DNA of 64,000 nucleotides from an uncultured Gammaproteobacteria bacterium (GCA_947258715.1 CAMYJH010000002.1:219654-283653), one strand, 5' to 3'. Counted from the stretch's first letter, positions 29,712-39,878 are shown. The notes: generated from the sequence alone by a model not told the origin. Translations and numbers: made by a program.

Positions 29712-30665
29712 ATGAGTGATCGAACTCACCTCGTCGCCACGATTCCCAAGGCGCTCGCAGGCGCGCGTCTGGATCAGGCGCTGGCGCAACTGTTTCCGCA
29801 ATACTCCCGCAGCCGTATCCAGCAGTGGATTCGATCCGGACACGCGATCTTGGATGGTCGGCGAGGCAGACAAAAAGACCTAGTTGACGGAGGAGAGCGG
29901 GTAGAAATTCAGATTCACGTCGAGCCCGACGAACGCTGGATCGCAGAGCCCATCGAACTCAATGTCGTGCACGAGGACGAGAGTCTGCTGGTGGTGAACA
30001 AACCCGCAGGTCTGGTGGTACATCCCGGTGCCGGCAATCCGGCCGGCACGCTGGTCAACGCGCTGCTTCATTATCGCCCCGCCCTGGCGAAGGTGCCGCG
30101 CGCCGGTATCGTGCACAGGCTGGACAAGGATACCTCAGGGCTAATGCTGGTGGCCAAGGATCTAGCGACGCACAAGCGTCTGGTGGAGCTCATCGCTGAG
30201 CGCGCGGTAGGGCGGGAATACGAGGCCATCGTTCTCGGCCACGTCATCAGCGGTGGCCGGCTGGACGGCGCTATTGGTCGACATCCGCTAAAACGCACGC
30301 GCATGGCCGTGGTGCCTGGGGGCCGGGTAGCAACGACCCACATACGCGTCATCCGCCGCTACCCCGGCCTGACCCACTTGAAGGCCCGGCTTGAAACCGG
30401 GCGCACGCATCAGATCCGCGTGCACCTCGCCCACGCGGGCCACCCGCTGGTCGGAGACCGAAGTTACGGAGGCTACGGCAAGTCGCCGCTGGGGGCCGAC
30501 CCCGTGTTGAAGCAAGCGGTCCGAAGCTTTCCCCGCCAGGCGCTGCACGCTGCCAAGCTGACTCTTCCGGGCAGCGAAGGGGAAGCCGACCGCAGCTGGA
30601 GCGCACCCTTACCTGCGGACATGGCGGAACTGCTCGAGCTCGCCCGCTCGGTGCCCGGCTCATGA
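29712..30665 (+). CDS. rluD: 23S rRNA pseudouridine synthase RluD
   Basis: RluD makes pseudouridines 1911, 1915 and 1917 in helix 69 of 23S rRNA. The 317-residue protein has an N-terminal S4 domain (ARLDQALAQLFPQYSRSRIQ) and the RluA-type catalytic motif IVHRLDKDTSGLMLVAKD with Asp138, then LETGRTHQIRVHLAHAGHP. It overlaps pgeF by 4 bases (ATGA), forming a coupled pair. Confidence 0.94.
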   Translation: MSDRTHLVATIPKALAGARLDQALAQLFPQYSRSRIQQWIRSGHAILDGRRGRQKDLVDGGERVEIQIHVEPDERWIAEPIELNVVHEDESLLVVNKPAGLVVHPGAGNPAGTLVNALLHYRPALAKVPRAGIVHRLDKDTSGLMLVAKDLATHKRLVELIAERAVGREYEAIVLGHVISGGRLDGAIGRHPLKRTRMAVVPGGRVATTHIRVIRRYPGLTHLKARLETGRTHQIRVHLAHAGHPLVGDRSYGGYGKSPLGADPVLKQAVRSFPRQALHAAKLTLPGSEGEADRSWSAPLPADMAELLELARSVPGS

Positions 30666-31438
30666 GCCATCAGGCGACGGGCAGCAGTTCCGGAGGGGAG
30701 CTATTGGCACCCATCGTCCCTGACTGGCCGGCGCCCGTGAACGTGCGCGCCTACTCGACCACCCGCGTGGGTGGGGTAAGCGGGCCGCCCTTCGACAGCC
30801 TCAACTTGTCTTTCTCCTGCGGTGACGATCCGCAACGGGTAAAGCATAACCGTACGCGGGTCATATCAGCACTGGGTCTTCCTGAACCACCGCGATGGCT
30901 GAAACAGGTCCACGGCACCCGGGTCGTGGACGCGGACTTGGCCGTACGTGGTCCGCAAGCGGATGCCTCAACCTCGGGCCAGCCGAGTCAGGTTCTGGCG
31001 GTGATGACGGCGGATTGTATTCCGGTTCTGATTTGTGACCGCCTTGGCCGCCGGGTGGCGGCCGCGCACGCTGGCTGGCGAGGAGTTGCCGCAGGGGTGC
31101 TGGAAGGCACCGTCGCGGCGCTCGATTTGAACCCCTCGGATCTGCTGGCATGGCTTGGACCCGGGATCGGGCCGGGGGCCTTCGAAGTGGGACCGGAAGT
31201 GCGGGAGGCCTTTCTCGCCGCGGATCCGGGCGCGGCGCGCTCATTTCGGCCGGGAAACGCTGATCGCCTGCTGGCGGATCTCTACCAACTCGCGCGCCGG
31301 CGGCTCGCGCGCGCAGGCGTCGACGCCGTGTTCGGCGGACAGCACTGCACCTATAGCGACCCGGCGCGGTTCTTTTCCTACCGGCGCGAGGGCAAGCGAA
31401 GCGGGCGAATGGGAAGCTTTATCTGGCTCGAAGATTGA
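30662..31438 (+). CDS. pgeF: Purine nucleoside phosphorylase / laccase-domain protein (YfiH family)
   Basis: The 258-residue protein belongs to the YfiH/PgeF (DUF152) family. The zinc-binding His/Cys/His set is visible in LKQVHGTRVV, VMTADCIPVLICD and VAAAHAGWRGVAAGVLE. Family members phosphorolyse or deaminate purine nucleosides, and PgeF has been linked to editing of peptidoglycan precursors. The gene order rluD-pgeF-clpB is the usual one. Confidence 0.92.
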   Translation: MSHQATGSSSGGELLAPIVPDWPAPVNVRAYSTTRVGGVSGPPFDSLNLSFSCGDDPQRVKHNRTRVISALGLPEPPRWLKQVHGTRVVDADLAVRGPQADASTSGQPSQVLAVMTADCIPVLICDRLGRRVAAAHAGWRGVAAGVLEGTVAALDLNPSDLLAWLGPGIGPGAFEVGPEVREAFLAADPGAARSFRPGNADRLLADLYQLARRRLARAGVDAVFGGQHCTYSDPARFFSYRREGKRSGRMGSFIWLED

Positions 31439-31454
31439 TCAATGCCCCGACTGT

Positions 31455-31482
31455 CTTGATTTGTGCCGTTACGCCCGCATCT
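31455..31482 (+). promoter_or_regulatory. Predicted heat-shock (sigma-32) promoter of clpB
   Basis: CTTGAT, a 13-base spacer and CCCGCATCT closely resemble the RpoH consensus (CTTGAA, 13-15 bases, CCCCATNT). It lies about 40 bases upstream of the clpB ATG, just past the pgeF stop, so clpB can be transcribed on its own under heat stress. Confidence 0.7.
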
Positions 31483-31520
31483 AAAAGCTACTCGATAGCG
31501 GCCTTCAGGGAGCGTTTTCC

Positions 31521-34112
31521 ATGAGAATGGACAAGCTGACAACCAAGTTTCAGATGGCGCTGGCGGATGCCCAAAGCCTGGCGGTGGGCGCCGACCACCA
31601 GTTTATCGAGCCTTTACACGTAATGGTCGCGCTACTGGATCAGCAGGGCGGCAGCGTGCGTCACTTACTGGCGCAGTCCAACGTGAACGTGAACGCGCTG
31701 CGCTCTCAGCTGGGGGTGGCGCTGGAGCGGCTGCCCAAGGTTGAAGGCACCGGCGGCGACGTGCAGATTTCCAACGAGCTTAATCGGCACCTGAACGTCA
31801 CCGACAAGCTGGCGCAGAAACGAAACGATCAATTCATCTCCAGCGAGTTGTTCATTCTCGCGGCGCTGGAAATCGGCGCAACGTTGGGTGAGCTGCTCCA
31901 ATCCCGCGGCGCAAGCAAAGGCGCCGTGGAAAGCGCTATAGCGCGGGTGCGTGGCGGCGAGTCGGTCACCGACCCCAACGCCGAAGAGCAGCGTCAGGCA
32001 CTTGAAAAGTTCACCATCGACGTCACCGAACGCGCCGAGCAGGGCAAGCTGGATCCGGTTATCGGGCGCGACGACGAAATTCGCCGCACCATTCAGGTGC
32101 TGCAACGAAGGACCAAAAACAATCCGGTACTCATCGGCGAACCGGGGGTCGGTAAGACCGCCATCGTCGAGGGCCTGGCCCAGCGAATCGTCAACGCAGA
32201 GGTCCCCGAAAGCCTGAAGGACAAGCGACTGCTGGCTCTGGATATGGGTGCGCTCATCGCCGGCGCAAAATACCGCGGCGAGTTCGAAGAACGGATGAAA
32301 GCCGTGCTCAACGATCTGGCAAAGCAGCAGGGTCAGATCATCCTCTTCATCGACGAGTTGCACACCATGGTCGGCGCGGGCAAGGCGGAAGGCGCCATGG
32401 ATGCCGGCAACATGCTCAAGCCCGCGCTCGCCCGCGGAGAGCTGCACTGCGTGGGCGCCACCACCTTGGACGAATACCGCAAGTACGTGGAGAAGGACGC
32501 GGCGTTGGAGCGACGCTTCCAGAAAGTTCTGGTGGACGAGCCCAGCGTCGAAGACACCATCGCTATTCTGCGCGGCCTGAAAGAGCGCTACGAGGTACAC
32601 CACGGTGTGGACATAACCGATCCAGCCATTGTCTCCGCGGCCGCCCTGTCCCAGCGTTATATTTCCGACCGCAAGCTGCCGGATAAGGCCATCGACCTGG
32701 TTGACGAGGCCGCCAGTCGCATTCGCATGGAAATCGACTCCAAGCCCGAAGCCATGGATCGGCTCGACCGTCGGCTGATACAGCTCAAAATAGAGCGCGA
32801 AGCGCTGAAGAAAGAGACCGACGAGGCTTCCAAGGAGCGGCTCAATAAGCTGGAAAGTGAAATTACCACCGCGGAAAAGGAGTACTCCGACTTAGAAGAG
32901 GTGTGGAAGGCGGAAAAAGCCGCGGTGCACGGTACCCAACACGTTAAGGAAGAGCTCGAGCGCGCCCGAATCGAGCTCGAGACAGCGAGCCGCGCAGGCG
33001 ACCTGACGCGCATGTCCGAGCTCCAGTACGGGCGCATTCCAGAGCTTGAAAAGCAGCTCATGGCCGCGGCCAAAGCAGAACTCAACGAAATGACGCTGCT
33101 CCGAGTCTCCGTCACCGAGGAGGAAATCGCCGAGGTGGTATCGAAGTGGACCGGAATTCCGGTCTCCAGGATGCTGGAAAGCGAGCGCGAAAAGCTGCTG
33201 AGAATGGAACAAGCGCTGCACCGGCGCGTGGTTGGTCAGGACGAGGCGGTAACGGCCATCGCGAACGCCATTCGCCGCTCCCGCGCCGGACTCTCCGACC
33301 CCCGCCGGCCGAACGGTTCATTTCTATTCTTAGGCCCCACGGGCGTGGGCAAGACTGAGCTCACCAAGGCGCTTGCCGAGTTTTTGTTCGATACCGAGGA
33401 AGCCATGGTACGACTCGACATGTCGGAGTTCATGGAGAAGCACTCGGTGGCGCGCCTTATTGGCGCGCCTCCCGGCTACGTTGGTTTCGAGGAAGGCGGC
33501 TACCTCACCGAGGCGGTGCGGCGCAAGCCCTACTCGGTGCTGCTGCTGGACGAGGTGGAGAAAGCCCACCCGGACGTATTCAACATCCTGCTACAGGTGC
33601 TCGAGGACGGACGGCTGACCGACGGCCACGGGCGGACCGTGGATTTCCGCAACACCGTCATTGTCATGACCTCCAACCTGGGCTCGGAAGTGATCCAGGA
33701 TCTTGCCGGCGAGGAGCACTACGAAGCGATGAAGTCCTCGGTGATGGAAATCGTCGGCCGCTATTTCCGACCCGAGTTTATCAACCGGGTCGACGAGGTG
33801 GTGGTTTTCCATCCCCTGGTCAAGGACCAGATCCGCGCCATTGCCGCAATTCAGGTGGATGAGCTGCGATCCCGGCTAGCAGGCCAGCACTTCGGGCTCG
33901 AGGTCGCGGATTCGGCCCTGGATCTGCTCGGCGAGGCGGGTTTTGACCCGGTATACGGCGCTCGCCCGCTGAAGCGCACCATTCAGCAGCAGCTGGAGAA
34001 TCCGCTGGCGCAAGACATCCTCTCCGCCAAGTTCATCCCCGGGGACCGAATTGCCGTGGAGGTCAAGGACGGGCGTTTGAGCTTCCAAAAATCCCGCGCC
34101 GAAGCCGCTTGA
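31521..34112 (+). CDS. clpB: ClpB disaggregase
   Basis: ClpB is a hexameric AAA+ chaperone that, with DnaK, pulls proteins out of aggregates. The 863-residue protein has the Clp N-domain (1-145), AAA1 with [15 protein letters not shown] and [14 protein letters not shown], the coiled-coil middle domain (about 400-525) and AAA2 with [17 protein letters not shown] and [15 protein letters not shown]. The length matches the long ClpB isoform; an internal start for the short form is possible but not clear. Confidence 0.97.
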   Translation: MRMDKLTTKFQMALADAQSLAVGADHQFIEPLHVMVALLDQQGGSVRHLLAQSNVNVNALRSQLGVALERLPKVEGTGGDVQISNELNRHLNVTDKLAQKRNDQFISSELFILAALEIGATLGELLQSRGASKGAVESAIARVRGGESVTDPNAEEQRQALEKFTIDVTERAEQGKLDPVIGRDDEIRRTIQVLQRRTKNNPVLIGEPGVGKTAIVEGLAQRIVNAEVPESLKDKRLLALDMGALIAGAKYRGEFEERMKAVLNDLAKQQGQIILFIDELHTMVGAGKAEGAMDAGNMLKPALARGELHCVGATTLDEYRKYVEKDAALERRFQKVLVDEPSVEDTIAILRGLKERYEVHHGVDITDPAIVSAAALSQRYISDRKLPDKAIDLVDEAASRIRMEIDSKPEAMDRLDRRLIQLKIEREALKKETDEASKERLNKLESEITTAEKEYSDLEEVWKAEKAAVHGTQHVKEELERARIELETASRAGDLTRMSELQYGRIPELEKQLMAAAKAELNEMTLLRVSVTEEEIAEVVSKWTGIPVSRMLESEREKLLRMEQALHRRVVGQDEAVTAIANAIRRSRAGLSDPRRPNGSFLFLGPTGVGKTELTKALAEFLFDTEEAMVRLDMSEFMEKHSVARLIGAPPGYVGFEEGGYLTEAVRRKPYSVLLLDEVEKAHPDVFNILLQVLEDGRLTDGHGRTVDFRNTVIVMTSNLGSEVIQDLAGEEHYEAMKSSVMEIVGRYFRPEFINRVDEVVVFHPLVKDQIRAIAAIQVDELRSRLAGQHFGLEVADSALDLLGEAGFDPVYGARPLKRTIQQQLENPLAQDILSAKFIPGDRIAVEVKDGRLSFQKSRAEAA

Positions 34113-34150
34113 GCGATCCCCGCGGGCGCGGATTTGCGCGCGCCGTCGCA

Positions 34151-34177
34151 AAACCCGGCCCCTGGCCGGGTTTTTCT
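34151..34177 (+). terminator. Rho-independent terminator after clpB
   Basis: AAACCCGGCC, a 3-base loop and GGCCGGGTTT followed by TTCTTT form a strong hairpin plus T run, 38 bases past the clpB stop. Confidence 0.9.
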
Positions 34178-34206
34178 TTAAATTTCATAGAGATATTGCA
34201 TTTTGG

Positions 34207-34236
34207 TTGGTCAAAACCCGGGTTAACTACTACTAT
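34207..34236 (+). promoter_or_regulatory. Possible promoter of pilBCD with palindrome
   Basis: TTGGTC and TACTAT are separated by 18 bases, 42 bases before the pilB ATG. Inside the spacer is a perfect 10-base palindrome, AACCCGGGTT (34216-34225), which could be a regulator site. Both are suggestions from sequence only. Confidence 0.4.
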
Positions 34237-34277
34237 TGTTGGAGTTCCAAGAGAGCCCGCAAAGGAGCGCCCCGTCG

Positions 34278-35996
34278 ATGGCCGTATCTACCGCCAACGT
34301 TCCCCTGACCGGCTTGGCCCGCAAGCTGGTCTCCGATGGATTATTGGAGCAGAAAGTGGCACAGGACGCGTGGAAGGCATCATCTCGGGAAAAAATTCCA
34401 TTCGTTAGCCAAGTGGTGGGCAGCGGCCTGATCAAAGGTCATGTGGTGGCTCAGATCGCCGCCGATGAATTCGGCGTGCCGCTGATCGACCTCGACGCAG
34501 TCGAAATCGACCCCGATGTCACCCGGCTGGTGCAGGAAAAGCTGATTCGAGATAACCACGCCTTGCCCCTCTACAAGCGCGGCAGCCGCCTGTACGTAGC
34601 GGTTTCCGATCCCACCAACCTGCAGGCCCTGGACGAGATGAAGTTTGCCTCCGGCGCCCAAGCGGAACCGGTCATCGTCGAGGACGACAAGCTGCATCGC
34701 TTCATCGACAGGGCACTCGAGGCGGTGGATACCTCCATGAACATGGGCGAGGGGGAGGAATTCGAAGATCTCGAGGGTCTAGAAGTAGCCGACGAGAGCG
34801 ATGACGACGATTCCGGCAATATAGACGTCGATGACGCTCCGGTGGTCAAGTTCGTCAACAAGCTGCTTCTGGACTGCATGAAAAAGGGCGCCTCCGATAT
34901 CCACATCGAGCCTTACGAGAAATTCTGCCGGGTACGCTTGCGCATCGACGGCGTGCTACAAGAGGTAGCAAAGCCGCCGCTGGCGCTTTCCAACAAGATC
35001 ACGGCCCGGGTCAAGGTCATGTCGCGCCTGGACGTCTCGGAGCGGCGAGTACCCCAGGACGGGCGCATCAAGCTCAAGCTGTCTAAGACCAAGGCCATCG
35101 ATTTCCGTGTCAGCACCTGTCCCACCCTGTTCGGCGAAAAGACCGTGCTCCGTCTTCTGGACTCGAGCATGAGCATTCCGCTCGAGGCCCTGGGATACGA
35201 GGACCATCAGCTCAAGATTTTTTTGCAGAATTTGCACAAGCCCTACGGTATGTTCCTGGTCACCGGTCCCACCGGTAGCGGCAAAACCGTATCGCTCTAT
35301 AGCGGGATCCATCTTCTCAATCAGCCGGAGATCAATATTTCCACCGCCGAGGACCCGGTGGAAATCAACCTCCCTGGCGTTAACCAGGTGCAGATCGACG
35401 AGCGCACCGGCATGACCTTCGAAAAAGCGCTGAGGGCGTTCCTGCGTCAGGATCCGGATATCATTCTGGTGGGTGAGGTTCGTGACCTTCAGACAGGCAA
35501 CATCGCCATTAAAGCGGCGCAGACCGGGCATATGGTCATGGCCACACTGCACACCAACGACGCACCACAAACGCTGACCCGCATGGTGGACATGGGGATC
35601 AAGCCTTACGCCATCGCCACCGCGGTGAACGTGATAACCGCCCAGCGACTTGGCCGCAGGCTGTGCAACAACTGCAAGGAGCCGATGGACGTTCCGAAAA
35701 AGGCTCTGCTCAAGGAGGGCTTTAGCGAAAAGGAGGTGGCGGACCCGAGTTTCCACGTGTTCCACCCCAAAGGTTGTGACCAATGCACGAACGGATACAA
35801 GGGCCGTGTGGGAATCTATCAGGTCATGGAGGTTTCGGAGGAGATGAAGCGAATGGTCATGGAAGGCCGCAACGCCATCGACATCGCGGACCAGGCGCGC
35901 CGAGAGGGCATCCCAGACCTCCGCCAGTCCGGGCTGAAAAAGGTCAAGGACGGGGTCATAAGTATCGAAGAGATGAACCGGGTTACGCAGGAGTAA
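34278..35996 (+). CDS. pilB: Type IV pilus extension ATPase PilB
   Basis: PilB is the hexameric ATPase that drives pilus assembly from the cytoplasm. The 572-residue protein has the N-terminal MshE/T2SSE_N region, Walker A GPTGSGKTVSLYSGI, the Asp and His boxes (DPDIILVGEVRD, TGHMVMATLHTNDA) and a four-Cys zinc knuckle (CNNCKEP and CDQCTNGYKGR). The frame is open to a TTG at 34236, but the ATG at 34278 has a good AAAGGAG upstream and gives the usual N-terminus. It starts the pilB-pilC-pilD-coaE-zapD run. Confidence 0.95.
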   Translation: MAVSTANVPLTGLARKLVSDGLLEQKVAQDAWKASSREKIPFVSQVVGSGLIKGHVVAQIAADEFGVPLIDLDAVEIDPDVTRLVQEKLIRDNHALPLYKRGSRLYVAVSDPTNLQALDEMKFASGAQAEPVIVEDDKLHRFIDRALEAVDTSMNMGEGEEFEDLEGLEVADESDDDDSGNIDVDDAPVVKFVNKLLLDCMKKGASDIHIEPYEKFCRVRLRIDGVLQEVAKPPLALSNKITARVKVMSRLDVSERRVPQDGRIKLKLSKTKAIDFRVSTCPTLFGEKTVLRLLDSSMSIPLEALGYEDHQLKIFLQNLHKPYGMFLVTGPTGSGKTVSLYSGIHLLNQPEINISTAEDPVEINLPGVNQVQIDERTGMTFEKALRAFLRQDPDIILVGEVRDLQTGNIAIKAAQTGHMVMATLHTNDAPQTLTRMVDMGIKPYAIATAVNVITAQRLGRRLCNNCKEPMDVPKKALLKEGFSEKEVADPSFHVFHPKGCDQCTNGYKGRVGIYQVMEVSEEMKRMVMEGRNAIDIADQARREGIPDLRQSGLKKVKDGVISIEEMNRVTQE

Positions 35997-36002
35997 GAGC
36001 CG

Positions 36003-37220
36003 ATGGCACAGGCGGCAGTCAAAGCCGATATGTTTGTCTGGGAAGGTACGGACAAGCGCGGCAAAAAAGTCAAAGGAGAGATGTCCGGGCAAAGCGACGC
36101 GCTGGTCAAGGCGACTCTACGTCGTCAGGGCATCAACGTCGGCAAAGTGAAGAAAAAGCCGAAGTCTCTGTTTGGAATCAAAAAGAAGATTACGGCCAAA
36201 GACATTTCCGTGTTTAGCCGGCAGATGGCGACCATGATGTCCGCCGGCGTCCCACTCGTTCAGGCTTTCGAAATCGTCGGCAGGGGCCACGAAAATGCTA
36301 GTATGCAGGAGCTGCTGCTGAACGTTAAAGGCGATGTCGAATCCGGTAACACTCTCGCAGACGCGCTTGCCAAACACCCGCTGTATTTTGACGAACTGTT
36401 CGTGAACCTGGTGAGGGCCGGCGAAGCGGGCGGTATTCTCGAAACCTTGCTGGACAAGATCGCCACCTACAAAGAAAAGACCGAGGTCATTAAATCCAAA
36501 ATTAAGAAGGCGCTTTTTTATCCCACCGCGGTATTGGTCATGGCCTTCGTCGTCACCGCGGTGCTGATGATCTTCGTCATTCCGCAGTTCGCTGCGTTGT
36601 TTCGAGATTTCGGCGCCGACCTTCCGGCCATGACCCAGATGGTCATCAACATGTCCGATTTTGTCGTCGACAACGTCGGGATCCTGTTTCTCGCAACGGT
36701 AGGCAGCGTGGTCGGCCTGGTACAGTTCAACAAGCGAAGTGTTCCTTTCCAGCATCTAGTGCAACGCATTACTCTCAAGACGCCGGTCTTCGGCGACATC
36801 ATCATAAAGGCAACCATTGCCCGTTTTGCGCGCACCTTGAGCACTATGTTCGCCGCGGGCGTGCCGCTGGTGGAAGCCATGGACTCGGTTGCCGGGGCTG
36901 CCGGCAACGTGGTGTACGGCGACGCCATAACGAAGATGCGCGACGAGATCGCCACCGGCCAGCAGCTTCAGTCGTCCATGCGCGATACGGGACTGTTTCC
37001 GAACATGGTGGTGCAGATGGTCGCCATCGGCGAAGAATCTGGATCCATTGACACCATGCTCGGCAAGGTCGCGGATTTTTACGAGCAGGAAGTCGACGAT
37101 GCGGTGGACGCCATGAGCAGCCTGATGGAGCCAATAATCATGGCGGTGCTCGGCGTGCTTATCGGAGGACTGGTTATCGCCATGTATCTTCCGATCTTCA
37201 AAATGGGCCAGGTGGTCTGA
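36003..37220 (+). CDS. pilC: Type IV pilus inner-membrane platform protein PilC
   Basis: The 405-residue protein has two T2SSF repeats (DISVFSRQMATMMSAGVPLV and RFARTLSTMFAAGVPLVEAM) and three membrane helices (about residues 175-200, 225-245 and 375-400), the normal PilC layout. It is the inner-membrane platform on which PilB works. The gene starts 6 bases after pilB. Confidence 0.95.
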   Translation: MAQAAVKADMFVWEGTDKRGKKVKGEMSGQSDALVKATLRRQGINVGKVKKKPKSLFGIKKKITAKDISVFSRQMATMMSAGVPLVQAFEIVGRGHENASMQELLLNVKGDVESGNTLADALAKHPLYFDELFVNLVRAGEAGGILETLLDKIATYKEKTEVIKSKIKKALFYPTAVLVMAFVVTAVLMIFVIPQFAALFRDFGADLPAMTQMVINMSDFVVDNVGILFLATVGSVVGLVQFNKRSVPFQHLVQRITLKTPVFGDIIIKATIARFARTLSTMFAAGVPLVEAMDSVAGAAGNVVYGDAITKMRDEIATGQQLQSSMRDTGLFPNMVVQMVAIGEESGSIDTMLGKVADFYEQEVDDAVDAMSSLMEPIIMAVLGVLIGGLVIAMYLPIFKMGQVV

Positions 37221-37276
37221 GCCGACTAGCCCCGGGCCCCGCGGCCGAAGCGTTACCCGCATACCGTGGAGGCTTC

Positions 37277-37301
37277 TCGAAGGGTTTTTGACCCCCTTCG
37301 A
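37277..37301. repeat. Perfect hairpin between pilC and pilD
   Basis: TCGAAGGG and CCCTTCGA form a perfect 8-base stem with a 9-base loop that contains a T run. It lies 24 bases before the pilD ATG and may tune pilD levels or mRNA processing relative to pilBC. Confidence 0.45.
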
Positions 37302-37324
37302 AAGGACTCGCTCGCCCTCAACCC

Positions 37325-38206
37325 ATGTTCCTGATCGATTATGTGCGGGACAATCCAGGCATGTATTTGCTGTTTGTGACTTTGGTCGGTCTGGTGGTCG
37401 GCAGCTTCCTCAATGTCGTGGTGCATCGCCTTCCAATCATGATGCAGCGAGACTGGCGCGCGCAGTGCCGGGATTTTATCTCCAACGGCGACGCGCCCGC
37501 CGAGCCCGTAGAGCGCTACGATCTGGCGAGTCCGGGTTCTCGCTGTCCATCCTGCGGAATTCAGATCCGGCCTCTACAGAACATTCCCGTATTGAGTTAT
37601 CTGTTGTTACGCGGCCGCTGTGCAGCATGCGGCTGGCGTATTCCTTTGCGTTATCCAGCGGTGGAAACATTGGCAGGCGCGATGTCATTTGTGGTGGCCT
37701 GGCAGTTCGGGGTCAGCGTTCAATCCCTGGCGGTATTGCTGCTTACATGGTCACTCATAGCTTTGAGCTTCATCGATCTGGATACCGAGTTGTTACCCGA
37801 CTCGATTACGCTGCCCATGCTGTGGGCAGGGCTGGCCTTTAATCTCTTCGCGGTTGTGGTGCCGCTATGGGACGCAGTCGTCGGCGCCATGTGCGGCTAC
37901 GGCATATTGTGGATTGTCTATCAGGCTTTCCGGCTGTTGACCGGAAAAGAGGGCATGGGCTACGGCGATTTCAAGCTTCTGGCGATGCTGGGCGCCTGGG
38001 CGGGGTGGCAGAGCCTACCATTGACCATTTTGATCTCCTCGGTGCTGGGCGCAATAGTTGGCGTATCGTTGATGGCGTTCAAGGGGCAAGGTCGCGAGGT
38101 ACCGATACCCTTCGGGCCCTACCTGGCTCTGGCGGGCTGGATCAGTCTCATCTGGGGCGATCGAATAATCGGCTGGTATCTTGGCAGCGGGGCTGATGTG
38201 TATTGA
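37325..38206 (+). CDS. pilD: Prepilin peptidase / N-methyltransferase PilD
   Basis: PilD cleaves and N-methylates type IV prepilins such as PilA. The 293-residue membrane protein keeps both zinc CxxC pairs (RCPSCGIQI and RCAACGWRI) in its N-terminal methylase domain, and both catalytic Asp regions (FIDLDTELLPDSITLP and GMGYGDFKLL). About eight membrane helices are visible. It is the only prepilin peptidase in the window. Confidence 0.95.
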   Translation: MFLIDYVRDNPGMYLLFVTLVGLVVGSFLNVVVHRLPIMMQRDWRAQCRDFISNGDAPAEPVERYDLASPGSRCPSCGIQIRPLQNIPVLSYLLLRGRCAACGWRIPLRYPAVETLAGAMSFVVAWQFGVSVQSLAVLLLTWSLIALSFIDLDTELLPDSITLPMLWAGLAFNLFAVVVPLWDAVVGAMCGYGILWIVYQAFRLLTGKEGMGYGDFKLLAMLGAWAGWQSLPLTILISSVLGAIVGVSLMAFKGQGREVPIPFGPYLALAGWISLIWGDRIIGWYLGSGADVY

Positions 38207-38218
38207 CACTGCGATCAT

Positions 38219-38869
38219 ATGAGCCAATCGAATTCGAACCGTCGGAAGAAGAAGCAGCTGGTTGTGGGTCTTACCGGCGGAATAGCCAGTGGAAAAACTG
38301 TGGTGTCCCGATGTTTCGAAAAACTGGGCGTTCCTGTCATCGACGCGGACGTGGTTGCACGCGAGGTTGTAGAACCGGGGGGAGCCGCGCTGAACGCCAT
38401 CGTGAAAGAATTCGGGCCCGAGGTGTTGCATGATGAAGGCCGGTTGGATCGAAGAATGCTGCGTGAGCTCGTGTTCGCAGACCCGGAAAAACGGCGGGTG
38501 CTAGAGCAGCTACTTCACCCTGAAATCCGCAGACGAATACAGGAGCAGATCGCAGAACTCCACCACGACTATGTCGTGCTGGTGATACCGTTACTTCTTG
38601 AGGTTGAGCAGACTAATATGGTTGACCGGGTGCTGGTCGTGGACGCGCCCGAACCTACTCAGATTGCGCGCGCCGTGGAGCGCGACGGCAGTTCGGAAAA
38701 GGAGATCAGGGACATCATGTCGGCCCAGCTCCCGCGCGAGCAGCGACTCACGCGGGCCGACGACGTTATCGAAAACCGTGGTTCTCTTCAGGATCTGTGC
38801 GAGCGCGTGGGAAAACTCGATCAGTTCTACCGAACAATCGCGCGCAGTGTTGCGGCAAGGGGCCAATAG
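38219..38869 (+). CDS. coaE: Dephospho-CoA kinase
   Basis: CoaE phosphorylates the 3'-OH of dephospho-CoA, the last step of CoA synthesis. The 216-residue protein has the P-loop VVGLTGGIASGKTVV and the family's VIDADVVAREVVEPG, LLHPEIRRR and VLVVDAPEPTQ segments. It begins with a short basic stretch (NRRKKKQ). It follows pilD by 12 bases and abuts zapD. Confidence 0.94.
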   Translation: MSQSNSNRRKKKQLVVGLTGGIASGKTVVSRCFEKLGVPVIDADVVAREVVEPGGAALNAIVKEFGPEVLHDEGRLDRRMLRELVFADPEKRRVLEQLLHPEIRRRIQEQIAELHHDYVVLVIPLLLEVEQTNMVDRVLVVDAPEPTQIARAVERDGSSEKEIRDIMSAQLPREQRLTRADDVIENRGSLQDLCERVGKLDQFYRTIARSVAARGQ

Positions 38870-39706
38870 ATGAAAGAATCAGCCATTAGTCGCAATTCGG
38901 GAATCTCGGTGAATGCCCAACCCAAGCCGGATCCAGCCAGCGAGAGGGTAATTTACGAGCAGCCCTTAAGCGAGCGAATCCGTTCATTCCTACGGCTCGA
39001 GCATCTTTTCGAGCGCGCGCAGTTTCACCTCAATTCCGGCGACCCGTGGTCCAGCCGCAACACGCTGGAGTGCGTCATCGCCGTACAATCGGTGTTGAGC
39101 AGGGCCGATCTGAAAAAAGAACTGATTAACGAACTGGAGCGATACGCGACTCGTTTGGAGTCTCTATCGCGCAATCCCAACGTCGACCAAAGCCGGCTTA
39201 GGAATATTCTGGAGAATATCCGCAACATATTGCAGAAGCTGCGGAGATTCGACAACGTCATAGGACACGAGTTGCGCTACAACGAGCTGTTGAACGCGGT
39301 CAAACAGCGCAACAGTATCCCTGCCGGCACCTGTAACTTCGACCTCCCCGCGTACCACTATTGGCTCATGCTACCGACCGAGCAGAGAATTCATGACTTA
39401 AGAACCTGGTTGTCATCATTTGACCTGCTTCACGAAGCGGTCGCTCTGATCTTAAGCCTGGTGCGTGAAAGTGCCACCGAAACTCGAGAAATTGCGATTG
39501 CCGGCTTTTTTCAAAAAACCCTCGAGACTGCAACGCCCTGTCAAATGATTCGCGTGTCTCTTCCCCCGGAGACGACGTACTATGCCGAAATAAGCGCGGG
39601 CCGCCATCGTTTCAGCGTCAGATTCATGCAGTTTCAGGATTCCGCATCGCGTCCCGTGCAGACCGACGACGACATCGAGTTCGACCTGCTCTGCTGCGTA
39701 ATGTGA
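38870..39706 (+). CDS. zapD: Cell division protein ZapD
   Basis: ZapD (YacF, DUF1342) bundles FtsZ filaments at the division ring. The 278-residue protein matches in VIYEQPLSERIRSFLRLEHL, GTCNFDLPAYHYWL and the C-terminal strand-rich domain (KTLETATPCQMIRVSLPPE). The N-terminal 27 residues before VIYEQPL are longer than in E. coli. The gene directly follows coaE. The small zinc protein YacG that often follows was not found. Confidence 0.88.
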   Translation: MKESAISRNSGISVNAQPKPDPASERVIYEQPLSERIRSFLRLEHLFERAQFHLNSGDPWSSRNTLECVIAVQSVLSRADLKKELINELERYATRLESLSRNPNVDQSRLRNILENIRNILQKLRRFDNVIGHELRYNELLNAVKQRNSIPAGTCNFDLPAYHYWLMLPTEQRIHDLRTWLSSFDLLHEAVALILSLVRESATETREIAIAGFFQKTLETATPCQMIRVSLPPETTYYAEISAGRHRFSVRFMQFQDSASRPVQTDDDIEFDLLCCVM

Positions 39707-39878
39707 GTTCCGCGCGTTGCGCCTCCGTCGTACCAAAATCTAGTTGAATCCCCGCAGCCGATTGAATCCCGCCCCCGTTGCCCGCATGTAGTCTCTACCT
39801 GGTGCAAACGTTGCCACAAGTTTTCGCACCTCCCGGTTGGCAAACGGGACTGCGCCTGGAAAACTTCGGATAGCATCA

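Noticed and set aside
39707-39878. Possible yacG-like frame with CPH, WCKRCH and a further Cys
   Set aside because: Cys spacing does not fit the YacG zinc motif, and no start codon or conserved family words are present.
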